64,000 nt of DNA from UBA4732 sp002404095 (GCA_036783645.1 DAIPWT010000019.1:5594-69593); one strand, 5' to 3'. Shown: positions 24,765 through 33,828, counted from the stretch's first letter. Notes: a model not told the origin generated them from the letters alone. A program made the numbers and translations.

Positions 24765-25853
24765 TCAGGCCGCCTCGCGCGCTTCGTTCGTGAACAGCGT
24801 CCCTAACGGCGCCGGCAGCCGTAGCGGCCCGGCCGGCCCGTCCTCCGCGCCGTCCCAGCGATGAGCCGTCATTGAATCCAAGATGCGACAAGCCAGGGCC
24901 ACGGCATCACGCCCCGCCCTGCCATCGACGCGCGGCCGATCACCCGTGTGCACGCAGCGAATAAAGTCCTGCAACTCGCGCGTCAGTTGGTCGCCGGCCT
25001 CGCAGTCCACCTCGCGCATTTGCAGATGTCGGCCGAACAACTCGGCCTTGAGGGAAGCCGCGGTACCGCCGTCGAGCCGCCGCGAATCCATGCGGCCTTG
25101 GCGTAAGTGTTCGGCAGGTTGCATCAGCGATAGCTTGCGGTGCGCGAAATCGGCGCCGACGAATCCTTCCGCCGACCATATTTGCATGCGCCGCACCGGG
25201 ACCGGATGCACCCGGCTGGCGCTCACGTCGGCCACGCAGCCGTTGACGAAAGTGAGCCGGGCCTGGGCAAGATCCTCGCATCCGCCTAGCACCGCTGCCC
25301 CCAGCGCCTCCACCGTGCGCACCGGCGAACCGACGAGCGCCATAACGAGATCCAAATCGTGGATCATTAGATCAAACACGACGCCCACGTCGGTCGAGCG
25401 GCCTGAAAAGCCACTACAGCGCTCGCTAGTTATGTATTTAGGCTGCAAGGGCATCTGTTGCATGGCCTCGAACGCCGGGTTGAAGCGCTCGATGTGGCCG
25501 ACCTGGAGTATTGTTTTGGTTCGCTCGGCGAGGCCGACGAGTTCCTCTGCTTGTGCGAGGTCCGCCGTCAGCGGCTTTTCGACCAGCACCGCCACGCCGC
25601 GAGAAAGAAGGTCCGAGGCGACGGCGTGATGCGCAAAGGTAGGCGCCGCCAGTACCACCGCGTCTACCAGCGGGGCCATTTGCTGATGACCGGGGAAGGC
25701 GCGTGTCCCGCAGCGCAGGGCCACGGCCTCCGCCTGAGCCGAATGGGGGTCCGCGACGCCGACCAATTCCACGTCCGGCATAGTGGACAGGATGCGAGCG
25801 TGTTCCTTGCCCAGATGGCCGACGCCGATCACTCCCATCCGCAGACGCTTCAT
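24765..25853 (-). CDS. Gfo/Idh/MocA oxidoreductase, possibly GnnA-like (UDP-GlcNAc 3-dehydrogenase)
   Basis: A 362-residue NAD(P)-dependent dehydrogenase. The Rossmann motif GVIGVGHLGKEHARIL is at the start, EKPLTADLAQAEEL (the conserved EKP) is near 95, and VGHIERFNPAFEA is near 125, followed by the alpha/beta substrate domain (DVGVVFDLMIHDLDLV). The VGHIERFNPA motif and the position after lpxC suggest the lipid A sugar dehydrogenase group that prepares 3-amino-GlcN lipid A, but no aminotransferase partner (GnnB) is in the window. That assignment is inference. The ATG at 25853 is used because the upstream open frame is encoded by repeats. Confidence 0.8.
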   Translation of the reverse strand: MKRLRMGVIGVGHLGKEHARILSTMPDVELVGVADPHSAQAEAVALRCGTRAFPGHQQMAPLVDAVVLAAPTFAHHAVASDLLSRGVAVLVEKPLTADLAQAEELVGLAERTKTILQVGHIERFNPAFEAMQQMPLQPKYITSERCSGFSGRSTDVGVVFDLMIHDLDLVMALVGSPVRTVEALGAAVLGGCEDLAQARLTFVNGCVADVSASRVHPVPVRRMQIWSAEGFVGADFAHRKLSLMQPAEHLRQGRMDSRRLDGGTAASLKAELFGRHLQMREVDCEAGDQLTRELQDFIRCVHTGDRPRVDGRAGRDAVALACRILDSMTAHRWDGAEDGPAGPLRLPAPLGTLFTNEAREAA

Positions 25854-25870
25854 GCTCGTTTGCTCCCTCT

Positions 25871-26007
25871 TAGAGGGTGGGCCACTCGCTCCGCGAGTGG
25901 CTTTCCTCAACCCGGCTCGCGGAGCGAGTCGGCCACCCTTTAGAGGGTGGGCCACTCGCTCCGCGAGTGGCTTTCTTCAACCCGGCTCGCGGAGCGAGTT
26001 GGCCACC
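25871..26007. repeat. Tandem pair of family 3 hairpin repeats
   Basis: Two direct copies of a 70-base unit (25871-25940 and 25941-26007) differ at about two positions. Each unit has CACTCGCTCCGCGAGTGG and the reverse form CGGCTCGCGGAGCGAGT, so each folds into a hairpin. The core is the one found at 19189-19314. The pair fills the gap between lpxC and the Gfo/Idh gene and touches the lpxC stop. Not a CRISPR: no spacers. Confidence 0.9.
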
Positions 26008-26015
26008 ATCTTCCT

Positions 26016-26903
26016 TCACGCCGCCAATGACGCGCGGCAACCGCAGGACACGCTCAACCGCTCGTAGAGTACGCTCGCCAATGTTGTGTTAAGAGGATGG
26101 CCGGAACGGTAGGCCGTGACGTGGCCGCACAGGTCCACGCCAAGCAACGACAGGTCGCCGACGAGATCAAGGATCTTATGACGCGCCGGCTCGTTGGCGT
26201 AGCGTAGGCGGTTGTCGATGGGACCGTGCGGACCAAACACCAGCAGATCGTTCGGCGTCGTGCGCGAACCGAGACCTTGTTGGCGCAGCGTTTCCGCTTC
26301 GGATTCCAGGATGAAGGTGCGACACGCCGACAGTTCGTTAGCGAACGTGGCCGGCGTGATGGTTTCCGTGTGGACCTGGCGGCCGATCGGCGATTCCAAC
26401 CCGTAATCGAGGAAATAGCTGATCACCAGATCGCCGCCTTCGGCCGGGTGCAGGGCCAGCGTGGCGCCGCCGCCGCTCACGATCGTCGTCTCTTCCACGG
26501 CGTAAACCGGCCGCCGGGCGGTCTGTAACTTTGTTCCCGCTGTCAGTAGCGCGTCCACGAAAGCGCGCGCCGACCCGTCCAGGCCGGGCGGTTCGGGGGC
26601 GTTTAATTCGACCAGGCAATTGTCGATGCGCAAGCCCGCCAGGGCGGCGAGGACGTGTTCGACGAGTCCGACCTGCGCGGGCGGCCTGCCGAGGGTCGTC
26701 CGGCGATTCGTGCCGGTGACTTGGCTGATGTGGGCGGGGACGTAAGTGCGCGGCCGGCAATCCGTGCGGACGAACACGACTCCGGCGCCCGCCGGCGCGG
26801 GCAGAAAGCGCGCCCGGACAGTGGCTCCCGTCAGGAAGCCCACGCCGCGAACTTCGGCCGGCCCCGCAAGCGTCCGCTGGTATCGATAACTTTGCCTTCT
26901 CAC
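26016..26903 (-). CDS. lpxC: UDP-3-O-acyl-N-acetylglucosamine deacetylase (LpxC)
   Basis: A 295-residue zinc amidase that commits UDP-acyl-GlcNAc to lipid A synthesis in the cytosol. Motifs: EHVLAALAGLRIDNC (zinc-binding His), EPPGLDGSARAFVDALL, SACRTFILESEAE, and HKILDLVGDLSLLG (the second zinc His and the Asp). Length is normal for LpxC alone; there is no FabZ fusion as in some phyla. It lies upstream of the Gfo/Idh gene and downstream of the OmpH-like gene, all on the minus strand. The C-terminal SVSCGCRASLAA is slightly unusual and immediately abuts the repeat pair. Confidence 0.93.
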   Translation of the reverse strand: MRRQSYRYQRTLAGPAEVRGVGFLTGATVRARFLPAPAGAGVVFVRTDCRPRTYVPAHISQVTGTNRRTTLGRPPAQVGLVEHVLAALAGLRIDNCLVELNAPEPPGLDGSARAFVDALLTAGTKLQTARRPVYAVEETTIVSGGGATLALHPAEGGDLVISYFLDYGLESPIGRQVHTETITPATFANELSACRTFILESEAETLRQQGLGSRTTPNDLLVFGPHGPIDNRLRYANEPARHKILDLVGDLSLLGVDLCGHVTAYRSGHPLNTTLASVLYERLSVSCGCRASLAA

Positions 26904-26941
26904 GGTATCCGTCTTCCTCGTTCGATATGGTGGGGCGCTAC

Positions 26942-27016
26942 TAACGAGCCGCGACCGTAAGGAAGCGGTTTTGAGCCGTATCGGGATGCCCGCTCCCTTA
27001 CGGTCGCGGCTCGTTA
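26942..27016. repeat. Hairpin repeat family 1, second copy
   Basis: Arms 26942-26968 and 26990-27016 (27 bases, one mismatch) carry the same ACGAGCCGCGACCGTAAGG core as 15339-15409. It fills the gap between the ompH-like stop and the lpxC start, both genes on the minus strand. Confidence 0.88.
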
Positions 27017-27031
27017 CTTTCTGGAAAGTCG

Positions 27032-27715
27032 TCAGTTCGCGCCTAAGCCTTTAGCGGCCGGGGCCGCGCTGGCCGCGGGGCCGGCCGGACGATACGCCGC
27101 GTTGAGTGCAGTCAACACATCGTAACTGATCTCGTTTTCCTTGGAGTAATGAATGGGGATGAGCGCGCCCGCCCCAATCAGCCGCTCCACGTTGCCCGCG
27201 GTGTAATACGCATCCTTCTCGATCGGCGCGTTGAATTGCAGCACTAGGTCGAAGTCGTGGCTGACGGCGTAGCGCTGGGCAGCCGACACGACTTCCTTAT
27301 ACAGTTCCACCATTTGGTTTTCGGCCTTCTTGGCCAACACAGACTTGGCGTCGGTGCTGATGCCCTCCATCTCGAACTGGAGTGTCTTGGCCTGCTTCGT
27401 AATCTCTTCGACCCTGGTCGGCTGCGTGGCCGGGTTCGTCGCCTCTTTGCGGAATACTTCGAGTTCCGCCTGTTTGGCCTTGATCTTCTCTTCAAAGGGC
27501 TTGGCGAGGCCCTTCATCTCTTCCTTGTACGCCTGGTACTTGCCGTAGTACGTGATGACGTAAGTAAGGTTGAGAAGGGCGATCTTGGTGCGCGGGGCCG
27601 CCGCCGGCTTGGCCGGCACGGATGGAACCGACGACTGCGCCCAAAGGCCGCCGACGTAGATCAGCGCCCCCACGACTGCGGCGCCAGCCGTCGCAATGAT
27701 TGCTTTCCTCTTCAC
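27032..27715 (-). CDS. OmpH/Skp-family periplasmic protein
   Basis: A 227-residue exported protein. The signal segment MKRKAIIATAGAAVVGALIYVGGLWAQ is followed by TKIALLNLTYVITYYGKYQAYKEEMK, the start of the OmpH domain, then a long charged coiled coil (PFEEKIKAKQAELEVFRKEA to AENQMVELYKEVVSAAQRYA) and DFDLVLQFNAPIEKDAYYTAGNVERLIG. Skp-like proteins chaperone outer-membrane proteins. Genes of this family commonly sit next to lipid A genes, as here. The C-terminal Ala/Pro tail is low complexity. Confidence 0.88.
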   Translation of the reverse strand: MKRKAIIATAGAAVVGALIYVGGLWAQSSVPSVPAKPAAAPRTKIALLNLTYVITYYGKYQAYKEEMKGLAKPFEEKIKAKQAELEVFRKEATNPATQPTRVEEITKQAKTLQFEMEGISTDAKSVLAKKAENQMVELYKEVVSAAQRYAVSHDFDLVLQFNAPIEKDAYYTAGNVERLIGAGALIPIHYSKENEISYDVLTALNAAYRPAGPAASAAPAAKGLGAN

Positions 27716-27872
27716 TGTCCGGTTCTCCTCGTTCGAGATGGCCGACAGCCGCGGTCGCGCCGCACACGGTTTTTTCGCTGTCGGTTGGAACCTGCTCGTC
27801 CCGTTGTCTCGCCTCTTGCGAGCGCTGGGTTCTACCCACGACCCAGCAAGAGGTCAAGGCGAACAGTGCGAC

Positions 27873-27935
27873 GTTTAGCCGCGACCCGAAGGGGAGCGCG
27901 GCGCCCCCGCGCTCCCCTTCGGGTCGCGGCTAAAC
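27873..27935. repeat. Hairpin repeat family 2 (GTTTAGCCGCGACCCGAAGG)
   Basis: Perfect 28-base arms with a 7-base loop. It lies between the divergent ompH-like and moxR genes, about 100 bases upstream of moxR. A diverged copy is at 39019-39086. The AGCCGCGACC core is shared with family 1. Confidence 0.88.
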
Positions 27936-28036
27936 GACCCATCTCCCCTCGCCCCTCACGCCTCCTGCCGTTATGCTGTGCGGTGTTGGGCGCCGCCGCG
28001 CGTCCAGGTCCGTTTCATTCCGCGACCGGGTGTTTC

Positions 28037-29083
28037 ATGTCCAGGCTCGAAGGAGGCAACGATCCCCAGACTCGCCCCGCCGAGGCCAAAAGCGTAGACG
28101 TGGCGGCCACGGCGGCCAAGATCCTCGCCAACATGGAAAAAGTGATCTTGGGCAAGCGCAACCAGCTGACGCTGTGCCTGACCGCCTACTTTTCGGAGGG
28201 ACATATTCTCTTGGAAGACGTGCCCGGCGTCGCCAAGACCATGCTCGCCCGCGCGCTGGCCCGCAGCGTCGGCTGCGCTTTCAAACGGCTTCAGTGTACG
28301 CCCGACCTGCTGCCGACCGACGTGACCGGCGTGTCCATCTTCAACCAGAAGACGGCCGAGTTCGAGTTCCGCGCCGGCCCCGTCTTTGCCCAGACCCTCC
28401 TCGTTGACGAAATCAACCGCGCCACGCCGCGAACGCAAAGCGCCTTATTGGAGGCGATGGCCGAGGGCCGCGTTAGCGTGGACGGCCAGACCTACACCCT
28501 CAAGCCGCCCTTCATGGTCATCGCCACGCAGAACCCCATTGACCATGAGGGAACCTTTCCGCTGCCCGAGGCTCAGCTCGACCGTTTCCTCATCCGCCTC
28601 AGCCTGGGCTATCCCACCCTTGAGGAAGAGGGCAAGATGCTGATGCGCCTTCAACACGGCCACCCCATCGACGGCCTCAATCCCGTCGTCCCGGCAGCGG
28701 ACGTGCTGGCCTGTCAGGAAGCGGTGCGCGGCGTTCACGTCGATGACAAATTGCGCCGTTACGTCCTGGAAATCGTGCAGGGGACGCGGACGCACGATGA
28801 CGTAGCCCTCGGCGGCAGCCCGCGTGCGTCGATCGCGCTGTTCCGCACGGCGCAGGCGTTCGCCGCGATCAACGGTCGCGATTTCGTGCTGCCCGACGAC
28901 GTAAAGCGCATGGTGCAGCCGGTGCTGGGCCATCGCCTGATCCTGCGGCCCGAAAGCCGGCTGCGCAAGGTCACGACCGCCGCCCTACTGCACGAAATCG
29001 TCGGCGACGTGCGCGTGCCGGTCCCCGCCGACAAGAACGCTCCGGCCGACGGCTTCGAGCGCGAACGCAGGCAACCCCGATGA
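28037..29083 (+). CDS. MoxR-family AAA+ ATPase
   Basis: A 348-residue MoxR ATPase. Walker A region LLEDVPGVAKTMLARALA, RLQCTPDLLPTDVTG, Walker B LLVDEINRATPRTQSALLEAM, sensor VIATQNPIDHEGTFPLPEAQLDRF, then the helical lid with SPRASIALFRTAQAFAAINGR. MoxR proteins act with DUF58 proteins in assembling or activating partner complexes, and the next gene is DUF58 with an ATGA overlap. The ATG at 28037 is chosen since the family N-terminus begins nearby; the open frame upstream to 27257 runs antisense through ompH and is rejected. Confidence 0.93.
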   Translation: MSRLEGGNDPQTRPAEAKSVDVAATAAKILANMEKVILGKRNQLTLCLTAYFSEGHILLEDVPGVAKTMLARALARSVGCAFKRLQCTPDLLPTDVTGVSIFNQKTAEFEFRAGPVFAQTLLVDEINRATPRTQSALLEAMAEGRVSVDGQTYTLKPPFMVIATQNPIDHEGTFPLPEAQLDRFLIRLSLGYPTLEEEGKMLMRLQHGHPIDGLNPVVPAADVLACQEAVRGVHVDDKLRRYVLEIVQGTRTHDDVALGGSPRASIALFRTAQAFAAINGRDFVLPDDVKRMVQPVLGHRLILRPESRLRKVTTAALLHEIVGDVRVPVPADKNAPADGFERERRQPR

Positions 29084-30459
29084 GATGGTACATCGCCGTC
29101 GTCCTGATTCTGCTGGCCGCCCTGCTCCTCGACGCGGGGTTGTTGGCCTATTCCATGTACGTCTTGCTGGGCCTACTGCTCCTCACTCGCGTCTTGGCGC
29201 GATCATGGATTAACAACCTCTCGGCCACGCGCGCCTGTACGCCGGCCTCGGGCGATAAAGAAGAGGAAGCGGAGCGTCAAACGAGTGCATTGACGGCGGA
29301 GATAGGCGACCGCGTCAAAGTGCGCGTGACGGTGACGAACGCCAGCCGGCTGCCGGTGCCGTGGGTGCTGCTCGACGACTTATTGCCGGGCGACGCGCTG
29401 AACGCCCAGTTTCCCCGACTCAAAGTGAAAGGCAAGCGCTTGCGAATCGCCATGCTGTCGGCCGGCGGGACGATGGACCTGGCGTACACAGTGGAATGTC
29501 TGGGGCGCGGCTACTTCCAGATCGGCCCGCTGGTGATGGAGAACGGCGACCTGTTCGGTCTACATCGGCGGTTCCGCGTGGACGCCGAGCCGGTCTACCT
29601 ACTTGTCTACCCGCGCATCGTGCCGCTGGAAGGCTACGACCTGACCTCGCGTCGGCCGATCGGCGACGTGCTTATGACGCACCGCCTTTTCGAGGATCCG
29701 ACGCGCATCTCCGGCGTCCGCGCCTATGAAATGGGCGACCCGCTCAGCCGCATCCATTGGCGCGCCACCGCCCGCACCGGCGCCCTGCATAGCAAAACCC
29801 ATGAGCCATCCACTTTATCCGGTGCAACGGTGCTGCTCGACTTCCACAAGTCCGGCTACCACAATCAAGGCGAGCCGTTCCGTTCCGAATTGGCGGTGAC
29901 AATCGCCATGGCGCTAGCCAACGCCGTGTACGAAATGGGTCAGCAAGTCGGGCTGGTGACCAACGGCCGCGACGCCGCTGATCGTATTCGCGCCGAGGGT
30001 TGGAAAAGCGACGACCCGCGCACCCGCCAAGCCGCGCGCTCGACCACGGCGATGACCGACGAAAGCCATCGCTTACGTCCGTTGATCGTGGAGACGCGCC
30101 GCGGCGTGGAGCAATTGCACCGCATCCGCGACGCGCTTGCTCGCGTGGAAGTAGCGGACGGCCTGACTTTCGCCGAGTTAATCGCGGAGACGACAAGCCG
30201 ACTGCCGCGCGATGCGACCATCGTCGCGGTGTTGGCGGACGTGCCGGAGGAGACGGCGATCACGCTCGGCGGGCTGCGTCGCGCCGGTCGGGCGATCACC
30301 GTAGTGCTGATCCAGCTCGACGAGAACAACCTCGAAACCTGTTATGGCCGGCTCATCGCGGAAGGCGTGCGCGACATTCGACATTTGAAGGACGAGGCGG
30401 AAGTGCCAGCCCTGTGCCGCAAGCAGGTGGATCGATCGGCGCCGTACAGTCTGGTGTAA
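29080..30459 (+). CDS. DUF58 domain protein (MoxR partner)
   Basis: A 459-residue membrane protein with two adjacent N-terminal hydrophobic segments (WYIAVVLILLAALLLDAGLLAY, VLLGLLLLTRVLA). A beta-sandwich follows (DRVKVRVTVTNASRLPVPWVLLDDLLP), then the DUF58 signature GVRAYEMGDPLSRIHWRATARTG near 210 and a VWA-like tail. Start and previous stop overlap (ATGA), so it is translationally coupled to moxR. The usual third members (transglutaminase or VWA/BatA genes) do not follow; a hairpin and a sulfatase gene come next. Confidence 0.9.
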   Translation: MRWYIAVVLILLAALLLDAGLLAYSMYVLLGLLLLTRVLARSWINNLSATRACTPASGDKEEEAERQTSALTAEIGDRVKVRVTVTNASRLPVPWVLLDDLLPGDALNAQFPRLKVKGKRLRIAMLSAGGTMDLAYTVECLGRGYFQIGPLVMENGDLFGLHRRFRVDAEPVYLLVYPRIVPLEGYDLTSRRPIGDVLMTHRLFEDPTRISGVRAYEMGDPLSRIHWRATARTGALHSKTHEPSTLSGATVLLDFHKSGYHNQGEPFRSELAVTIAMALANAVYEMGQQVGLVTNGRDAADRIRAEGWKSDDPRTRQAARSTTAMTDESHRLRPLIVETRRGVEQLHRIRDALARVEVADGLTFAELIAETTSRLPRDATIVAVLADVPEETAITLGGLRRAGRAITVVLIQLDENNLETCYGRLIAEGVRDIRHLKDEAEVPALCRKQVDRSAPYSLV

Positions 30460-30483
30460 AGTGTCTGTTACATTAGGAGTGTT

Positions 30484-30553
30484 ACGAGCCGCGACCGTTA
30501 GGGAGCGGGGGCTTCACGTAACTCCAAACCGCTCCCTAACGGTCGCGGCTCGT
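30484..30553. repeat. Hairpin repeat family 1, third copy
   Basis: Perfect 25-base arms (30484-30508, 30529-30553). The core is ACGAGCCGCGACCGTTAGGG: the A-to-T change relative to the other copies is compensated in the opposite arm, indicating selection for pairing or a folding-driven copying process. It lies between the DUF58 and sulfatase genes. Confidence 0.9.
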
Positions 30554-30579
30554 CAATAGCTAGACAATTCGGAGGCACA

Positions 30580-32016
30580 ATGAAGTTTTATACGCCGCTA
30601 GCCATTCTGATAGCGGTTGTGACGGCTCCGCTTTCCGCCCCGGCCGCGCCCGCGAAACAACCGCCGCGGCCGAATATCGTCTTCGTCTTCGCCGACCAGT
30701 GGCGAGCCTGTTCGACTGGCTATGCGGGCGACCCCAACGTCCAGACGCCGAACCTCGATAAGCTCGAAAAACAAAGCGCCAATTTCACAAAGGCCGTCTC
30801 GGCTTGTCCGGTCTGTACCCCCTTCCGTGGTTCGCTGATGACCGGCCAACGGCCAACAACGCACGGCCTGTTTCTCAATGACGCCCACCTCAACGACGAC
30901 GCTGTGACTCTCGGCAAGGTGCTCTCGACCAACGGCTACGACACGGGTTACATCGGCAAATGGCACGTCAACGGCCGGGGCAGGCTGGCCTACATCCCGC
31001 CGGAGAACCGGCAGGGCTTCCATTACTGGAAGGCGATGGAATGTACTCACGACTATAATCACTCCTTTTACTACGCGAATGAAGACGCGCACAAGCGGGA
31101 GTGGCCGGGTTACGACGCTTTCGCCCAGACGGACGATGCGATCGGCTACATTAGAGATCGAGCAAAGGAAGGGAAGCGATTCGCCCTGTTCTTGGCGTGG
31201 GGGCCGCCGCACAACCCGTATGAAACGGCGCCGGCGGAGTACCGCAAGATGTACGACCCAGCCAAAATCCAGCTTCGCGCCAACGTCCCGCCAGAAGCGG
31301 CCGACGAAGCCCGCAAGGATCTGGCCGGCTACTACGCCCACTGCTCCGCGCTCGACCACTGCATCGGCCGGCTCTGGGACGCGCTCAAAGAGGCGGGCGT
31401 CGAGGAGAACACGTTGATCGTCTTCACCTCCGACCACGGCGACATGATTGGCTCTCATCAGATGGGCCGGAAACAGAAGCCGTGGGACGAAGCCCTGCGT
31501 GTGCCGATGCTCTGGCACTATCCGGCCGCTCTGGGCCGCGACGGCAAGCGCCTGGACGCGGTCATTAGCTCCGAAGACCTGATGCCGACGCTACTCGGAC
31601 TGTGCGGCGCCGAAATTCCCAAGTCGGTCGAGGGGCTGGACTATAGCGGCTACTTGCGCGGCGGTGAGAACCCCAACGGTGACAACGCGGCCCTGATCAG
31701 TTGCGTTGCCCCGTTCGGGGAATGGAGCCGCAAGGCCGGCGGCCGTGAGTTCCGCGGCGTCCGCACCGGCCGCTACACCTACGTCCGCGACCTCAGCGGC
31801 CCCTGGCTGCTGTACGACGACGAGAAAGACCCTTACCAGATGCGTAATCTAGTGAATGACAAAGACGCCGCGGACGAGCAGGCGAAGCTCGACGCGCTGC
31901 TGCAACGGCGGCTCAAGGCGGCAGGCGACGAATTCAAACCGGCCGACTATTACTTGGCCAAGTGGGGCTACAAGGACCGCGTGGACGGCACGGGCACGTT
32001 GCCGACGAAGCCTTAG
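30580..32016 (+). CDS. Secreted sulfatase (type I, formylglycine-dependent)
   Basis: A 478-residue exported alkaline-phosphatase-superfamily enzyme. Signal peptide MKFYTPLAILIAVVTAPLSAPA; metal site PNIVFVFADQWR; active-site CTPFRGSLMTG, where Cys would be converted to formylglycine (the common CxPSR has Phe instead of Ser); GYIGKWHVNG; FTSDHGDMIGSH for the second metal side. The C-terminal region (GVRTGRYTYVRDLSGPWLLYDDEKDPYQMRNL) is typical of the family. Probably cleaves sulfate esters on polysaccharides. GGAGG lies 5 bases before the ATG. Confidence 0.92.
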   Translation: MKFYTPLAILIAVVTAPLSAPAAPAKQPPRPNIVFVFADQWRACSTGYAGDPNVQTPNLDKLEKQSANFTKAVSACPVCTPFRGSLMTGQRPTTHGLFLNDAHLNDDAVTLGKVLSTNGYDTGYIGKWHVNGRGRLAYIPPENRQGFHYWKAMECTHDYNHSFYYANEDAHKREWPGYDAFAQTDDAIGYIRDRAKEGKRFALFLAWGPPHNPYETAPAEYRKMYDPAKIQLRANVPPEAADEARKDLAGYYAHCSALDHCIGRLWDALKEAGVEENTLIVFTSDHGDMIGSHQMGRKQKPWDEALRVPMLWHYPAALGRDGKRLDAVISSEDLMPTLLGLCGAEIPKSVEGLDYSGYLRGGENPNGDNAALISCVAPFGEWSRKAGGREFRGVRTGRYTYVRDLSGPWLLYDDEKDPYQMRNLVNDKDAADEQAKLDALLQRRLKAAGDEFKPADYYLAKWGYKDRVDGTGTLPTKP

Positions 32017-32033
32017 AAGCCGTAACTTTTTGC

Positions 32034-32097
32034 CTACAAGCCTGAAGCGCAAGCGAAGGATGCGGTCGAAACCTTCGCTTGCGCTTCAGGCTTGTAG
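32034..32097. repeat. Hairpin repeat family 4 (CTACAAGCCTGAAGCGCAAG), copy 1
   Basis: Perfect 26-base arms around a 12-base loop, immediately downstream of the sulfatase. The same arms recur 19 kb away at 51149-51210, also at a gene 3' end. Confidence 0.9.
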
Positions 32098-32145
32098 TTC
32101 ATTCTGTTAGCGCCTCTAAGCTCGACTGATTCGGTTTTGGAGAGG

Positions 32146-33006
32146 TCATGCTGCTGTGGCGAGCGTTGAGAACAGGAGTTCGCGTACGGGCTCGGGAAGT
32201 TTTTCGAGAGCCTTTGCTGCCCCGGCGTGTGGCAAAACCGCCTCAGCCCACAGCCAGCGTCGCACTGCGGTTAGGGCGTCCGAGAAGGTCACGCCGGTTT
32301 TCCCCGGCCAGGCCACGGTCCCGGCCCGCTTGTGTTCGGGCAGGCCGTCGTAGAGGAGGGCCACTACCGAATACAGCCCCAGCAAGCACGGCCCCGCCCG
32401 CAGCACTGTGGCGCGACACCAGCCGCGCGTCGTCCCCAGGCCGAGGCAGGAGCGGCATTCCTGAAAGGCGGTCTCGACGTTCCAGCGTGTCGTGTAGTGG
32501 CCGATGACCTCTGCCGGCGTCAGGGAGAGGTCAGTGCTGAAGAGGTACTCCTCGCGGTGGGTGCCGCTGCGGTCCTCCACGAAAACCCAACGCAGGGGCG
32601 CCAGCCCGCGGCCGGCCTTGTACCAGTGCCCCGTGCCCGTCAGCACGCGCACCTTGCGCGTGCCCCCGCCGTACCATCCCACCGTCAGCCGCGACCGGGA
32701 GGCGGGGCGAAAGAGCTCGACGGCGTCTCGCGGCTTGGGCAGACGCTCGCCCTTGACGCGGGGCCGGCCCTTGCCAGCGTAGGGCGGCGGCGGCTCATAC
32801 AGGTTGGCGTCGGGGCGGAGCTTGCTGACCAGGGCCAGCCGACCGCCGTGCCGGTGGCAGAAGCGGGCGACTTCGTGGGTGCCGTAGGCCGCGTCGCCGA
32901 CAAACACGAACCGGCGCGTGGGGAAGCGGATCAGCATCAGCCGCAGCAGGCGACGCATGAGCTGGGCGGGCGTGCGGTGGGGCCGCCGCCGGCGCCAGCC
33001 TCGTCA
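32146..33006 (-). pseudogene. IS4-type (DDE) transposase, N-terminally truncated
   Basis: The frame reads WRRRRPHRTPAQLMRRLLRLML, FVFVGDAAYGTHEVARFC (second catalytic Asp), KGRPRVKGERLPKPRDA, VRVLTGTGHWYK and YTTRWNVETAFQECRSCLG (the Y-x2-R-x3-E motif with the catalytic Glu). The first Asp region is absent; in-frame stops (TAA, TGA) lie just upstream of 33006. The element's end CTAAGCTCGACTGATTCGG is visible at 32116-32134. The longest open piece begins at ATG 32958. The element is dead unless complemented. Confidence 0.85.
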
Positions 33007-33388
33007 TTATGCCCAGGGGCCGCATCAAATGGTACATCCTCGTAGCGACCATCCGCCGTCTCTCGGTACAGACTCACCATCAGTGTCATGGGTTTTGCCT
33101 TTCTTGGTCCGGTTATTGCACGCCAGCCACTCCGGATCGTCCATCGCATCATCCTCCCGCCACAGGTTCCCCCGGCCGGCGGCGTGGGTCAAGGGTGGTC
33201 GCGACGAACGCGAGTCCCGGATCGCCCCAAGTGCGACAATCAGAAAGCCGGATATGGATTGACCGATCTATCCAGTTGACGCGCGAAGCCCTTCGTCCTT
33301 GACCACCGGCGCCCTTCCGGCGACAATAGAGGGTGTGCTTCACGCTAGCGTCCTAGCATGAACTCCTTATCATCCCGGCGGCAGTTAT
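33007..33388. other. Gap with no confident gene
   Basis: Downstream of the transposase break, a minus-strand frame (start near 33086) reads MTLMVSLYRETADGRYEDVPFDA before running into the transposase; this could be the start of a small gene cut by the insertion. The rest (33100-33388) shows no convincing coding region or repeat. The promoter of the gene at 33389 should lie at the right end. Confidence 0.3.
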
Positions 33389-33799
33389 ATGGCTGACGAC
33401 GGCGTACGGAAGGAACTACCACCCGCCGAATCTTCTACGGGACTGCCAAAGGATGACAACAACCGCATCCGGCACCCCGCCCCGGCGTGGAACTCGCTGG
33501 CGACGGCCGCCTTTGCCCTTGGCGTCTGCTCCTTAATTAACCTTTACATCTGCGCCGCGGGCTTCTTTGGCAACGCCAAAGCTCGTGATGTTATCCCCTT
33601 CTTATTGTTGGAGATGGGGCTGGGTCCGGCGACCCTCGTCGTCGGCATCTTGGGCCTCCGGTACGCTCGCCGGCGGTCGGGCGGCGCCGGTCGTGGCTAC
33701 GCCATTTTCGCGGTCGTGGTCGGCGGCCTGGCATGCCTGTTTTTCTTAGGCCTTTTGCTCCTGTGGATATGGTTGATACTCAACCCCCAACACTGGTAA
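33389..33799 (+). CDS. Small membrane protein, DUF4190-like
   Basis: A 136-residue protein with a polar N-terminus (~30 residues) and three hydrophobic segments: LATAAFALGVCSLINLYICAAG, LLLEMGLGPATLVVGILGLRYA and YAIFAVVVGGLACLFFLGLLLLWIWL. The GILGLRYARRRSGGAGRGYAIFAVVVGGL part matches the DUF4190 pattern. Function unknown. Flanked by a transposase remnant and a MITE. Confidence 0.7.
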   Translation: MADDGVRKELPPAESSTGLPKDDNNRIRHPAPAWNSLATAAFALGVCSLINLYICAAGFFGNAKARDVIPFLLLEMGLGPATLVVGILGLRYARRRSGGAGRGYAIFAVVVGGLACLFFLGLLLLWIWLILNPQHW

Positions 33800-33828
33800 T
33801 GTGCCGCCATTTTCCTCCCGTTCGGCAT

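Noticed and set aside
25871..26007. Tandem repeats as a possible CRISPR array
   Set aside because: Only two units, directly abutting, each a palindrome, with no spacers.
27257..28036. Upstream extension of moxR
   Set aside because: It is antisense to the OmpH-like gene and crosses a hairpin; MoxR family sequence begins near 28037.
32937..33152. 71-residue ORF starting MMRWTIRSGWRAITG
   Set aside because: Its 3' half is the transposase DNA read in another frame; only a possible gene start (MTLMVSLYRETADGRYEDV) is of interest.
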